Below are positions 63,199 through 64,000 of a DNA stretch of 64,000 nt, in pieces. Source of the DNA: Sorangium cellulosum So0157-2 (GTDB taxonomy: Bacteria > Myxococcota_A > Polyangia > Polyangiales > Polyangiaceae); the NCBI RefSeq assembly GCF_000418325.1, contig NC_021658.1:3472001-3536000 (forward strand), read 5' to 3'. The notes beneath the pieces were generated by a model. The model ran no database searches and was not told where the DNA came from. It was given only the letters and a program-made list of their open reading frames with translations. The translations under genes were made by a program, and so were the position numbers. The first letter of the stretch is position 1; each line of letters opens with the position of its first letter.

Positions 63199-64000
63199 AT
63201 GACCACAGACGTTGACAACATCCGTGTCCTGGGGCTTAGCGCGACCTGGCGTAGGGCCCGAGCGCCGCTGGGCATGACTTTGCAGCACCGCCATTCTGAG
63301 GAAGGACCTTCGCTTGGGCGCAGGCGTCGGACGTCGTGGGCGACCATCGCTTTCATAGCACTGGGCATGGCCACTGCCTGCGTCCAGGCGGAGTCCGCGG
63401 TGACGCCCACTGCCGACGCCGGTGCCGGCGGTAGAGACGCCGACCGTGAGACGGGTGTTGGCGGCGGAATCGGCGGCGAGGCGGGTTCGAACGACGCGCA
63501 GCCCGAACCCGCTAGCCTCGCTTCTGCCCAGACAGTGGCCGTCCGGCTGGCTCGCCTGCTATGGGACGCCGAGCCCGAGGCTGCTCTGATCGCGCGCCTG
63601 GATAACGACCGGTCGTCGTCCCGGGTGGCGGCCGTCGCCGCCGAGATGTTGGATGATCCGCGCGCGCGCATGGGCCTCGAGGCGTGGATCCGGTGGCTGC
63701 TCCGGCTCGACGACTTGGCGACCGAGACCAAAGAAGCGGTCGAGCTGCTGCCTGATGTCCGCGCGAGCATGGCGAGCGAGGCGGTGAAGCTCGCCGAGTA
63801 CGTCGCGTTCGATGGGGATGGCCGCATCGATACGCTGTTTCTGGCGCCGTACACGATGATGGATGGGGCACTCGGCCGGCACTACGGCGTGGACCTCGCG
63901 CCGGACGCAGCCTGGCAGCCCGTCGAATTCCCGACGCATGATCGGGTCGGATTGCTCGGGACCGCCGGGGTGTTGACCCGCTATTCCGGACGGTATCAGC
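63199..64000 (+). CDS. DUF1592/DUF1588-type lipoprotein (partial, cut by right edge)
   Basis: About 267 codons are visible and the frame is open to the end of the window. A basic leader (RRRRTSWATIAFIALGMATAC) ends in a lipobox-like Cys, and a Gly/Ala/Asp linker follows. The domain beginning VAVRLARLLWDAEPEAALIARL and including APYTMMDGALGRHYGV and VGLLGTAGVLTRYSG matches the DUF1592/DUF1588 proteins of planctomycetes and myxobacteria, which often end in cytochrome-c-like DUF1585 domains. Start uncertain: ATG 63199 has AGGT upstream, and ATG 63274 gives a shorter leader. Confidence 0.7.
   Translation, partial: MTTDVDNIRVLGLSATWRRARAPLGMTLQHRHSEEGPSLGRRRRTSWATIAFIALGMATACVQAESAVTPTADAGAGGRDADRETGVGGGIGGEAGSNDAQPEPASLASAQTVAVRLARLLWDAEPEAALIARLDNDRSSSRVAAVAAEMLDDPRARMGLEAWIRWLLRLDDLATETKEAVELLPDVRASMASEAVKLAEYVAFDGDGRIDTLFLAPYTMMDGALGRHYGVDLAPDAAWQPVEFPTHDRVGLLGTAGVLTRYSGRYQ

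Overview
The window is very GC-rich DNA (about 70% by eye, lower in a few patches) with the gene content of a large-genome myxobacterium of the Sorangium/Polyangium type. Signs of this are a MYXO-CTERM-like anchored protein next to a myxobacterial beta-barrel, many lipoproteins with Gly/Ala/Pro-rich linkers, Cys-rich multi-repeat surface proteins, a MerR + VIT/VWA pair, and a chemosensory operon unlike the enterobacterial one. In this base composition long antisense open frames are common, so calls rest on recognisable protein families, start sites and gene junctions rather than frame length.

Layout. 1-8956: Npt-like transporter with HEAT repeats and a cyclic-nucleotide domain (cut by the left edge), an envelope protein pair, a PDZ lipoprotein, four 32-bp tandem repeats, tRNA-Pro(TGG), a VOC protein, a membrane protein and tRNA-Arg(CCT). 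8957-18330 is an accessory region behind the tRNA. It holds an antitoxin with a frameshifted ParE-like toxin, then an array of 42-bp palindromic repeats split by a 7,030-bp element (9537-16566), then a truncated nucleotidyltransferase module and about 1.3 kb of gene debris. The element has inverted ends starting GGTRATGGCCC, an 8-bp flanking direct repeat TCTCGACA and an IS1-like transposase. Its passengers are an HTH protein, a sigma-factor-like protein and a lower-GC two-gene unit: an N6-adenine methyltransferase of 918 aa overlapping a ComEC-like metallo-beta-lactamase-fold hydrolase. This is the best candidate for an undescribed system.

18335-37246 is mostly envelope and metabolic genes: tyrosine phosphatase, TonB-dependent receptor with its own TonB-C-like domain, DUF2252, a lysyl-oxidase-like lipoprotein, MerR + VIT/VWA, an OmpA-like lipoprotein, vanadium haloperoxidase, an srsABC-like phenolic-lipid operon (type III PKS, ICMT-type methyltransferase, FAD oxidoreductase), an SMR-like protein, DUF3574 lipoprotein, SCO lipoprotein and a GH43 enzyme. 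37247-40500 is a frameshifted Eco57I/PglX-like methyltransferase. 41338-47325 is a compact chemosensory operon (response regulator, cheD, cheA, cheW, cheR, CHASE3-MCP) without cheB. 47492-54572 holds a PHP protein, a membrane sulfatase, an unknown protein and a Cys-rich repeat protein.

54909-62887 carries a U32-peptidase gene and a convergent alpha/beta-hydrolase lipoprotein gene. The 3' end of the first and all of the second were duplicated. The second copy has decayed (truncated U32 tail, frameshifted hydrolase) and is separated by a 1.78-kb segment from the 59-bp sequence that directly follows the first copy. The window ends inside a DUF1592-type lipoprotein gene.
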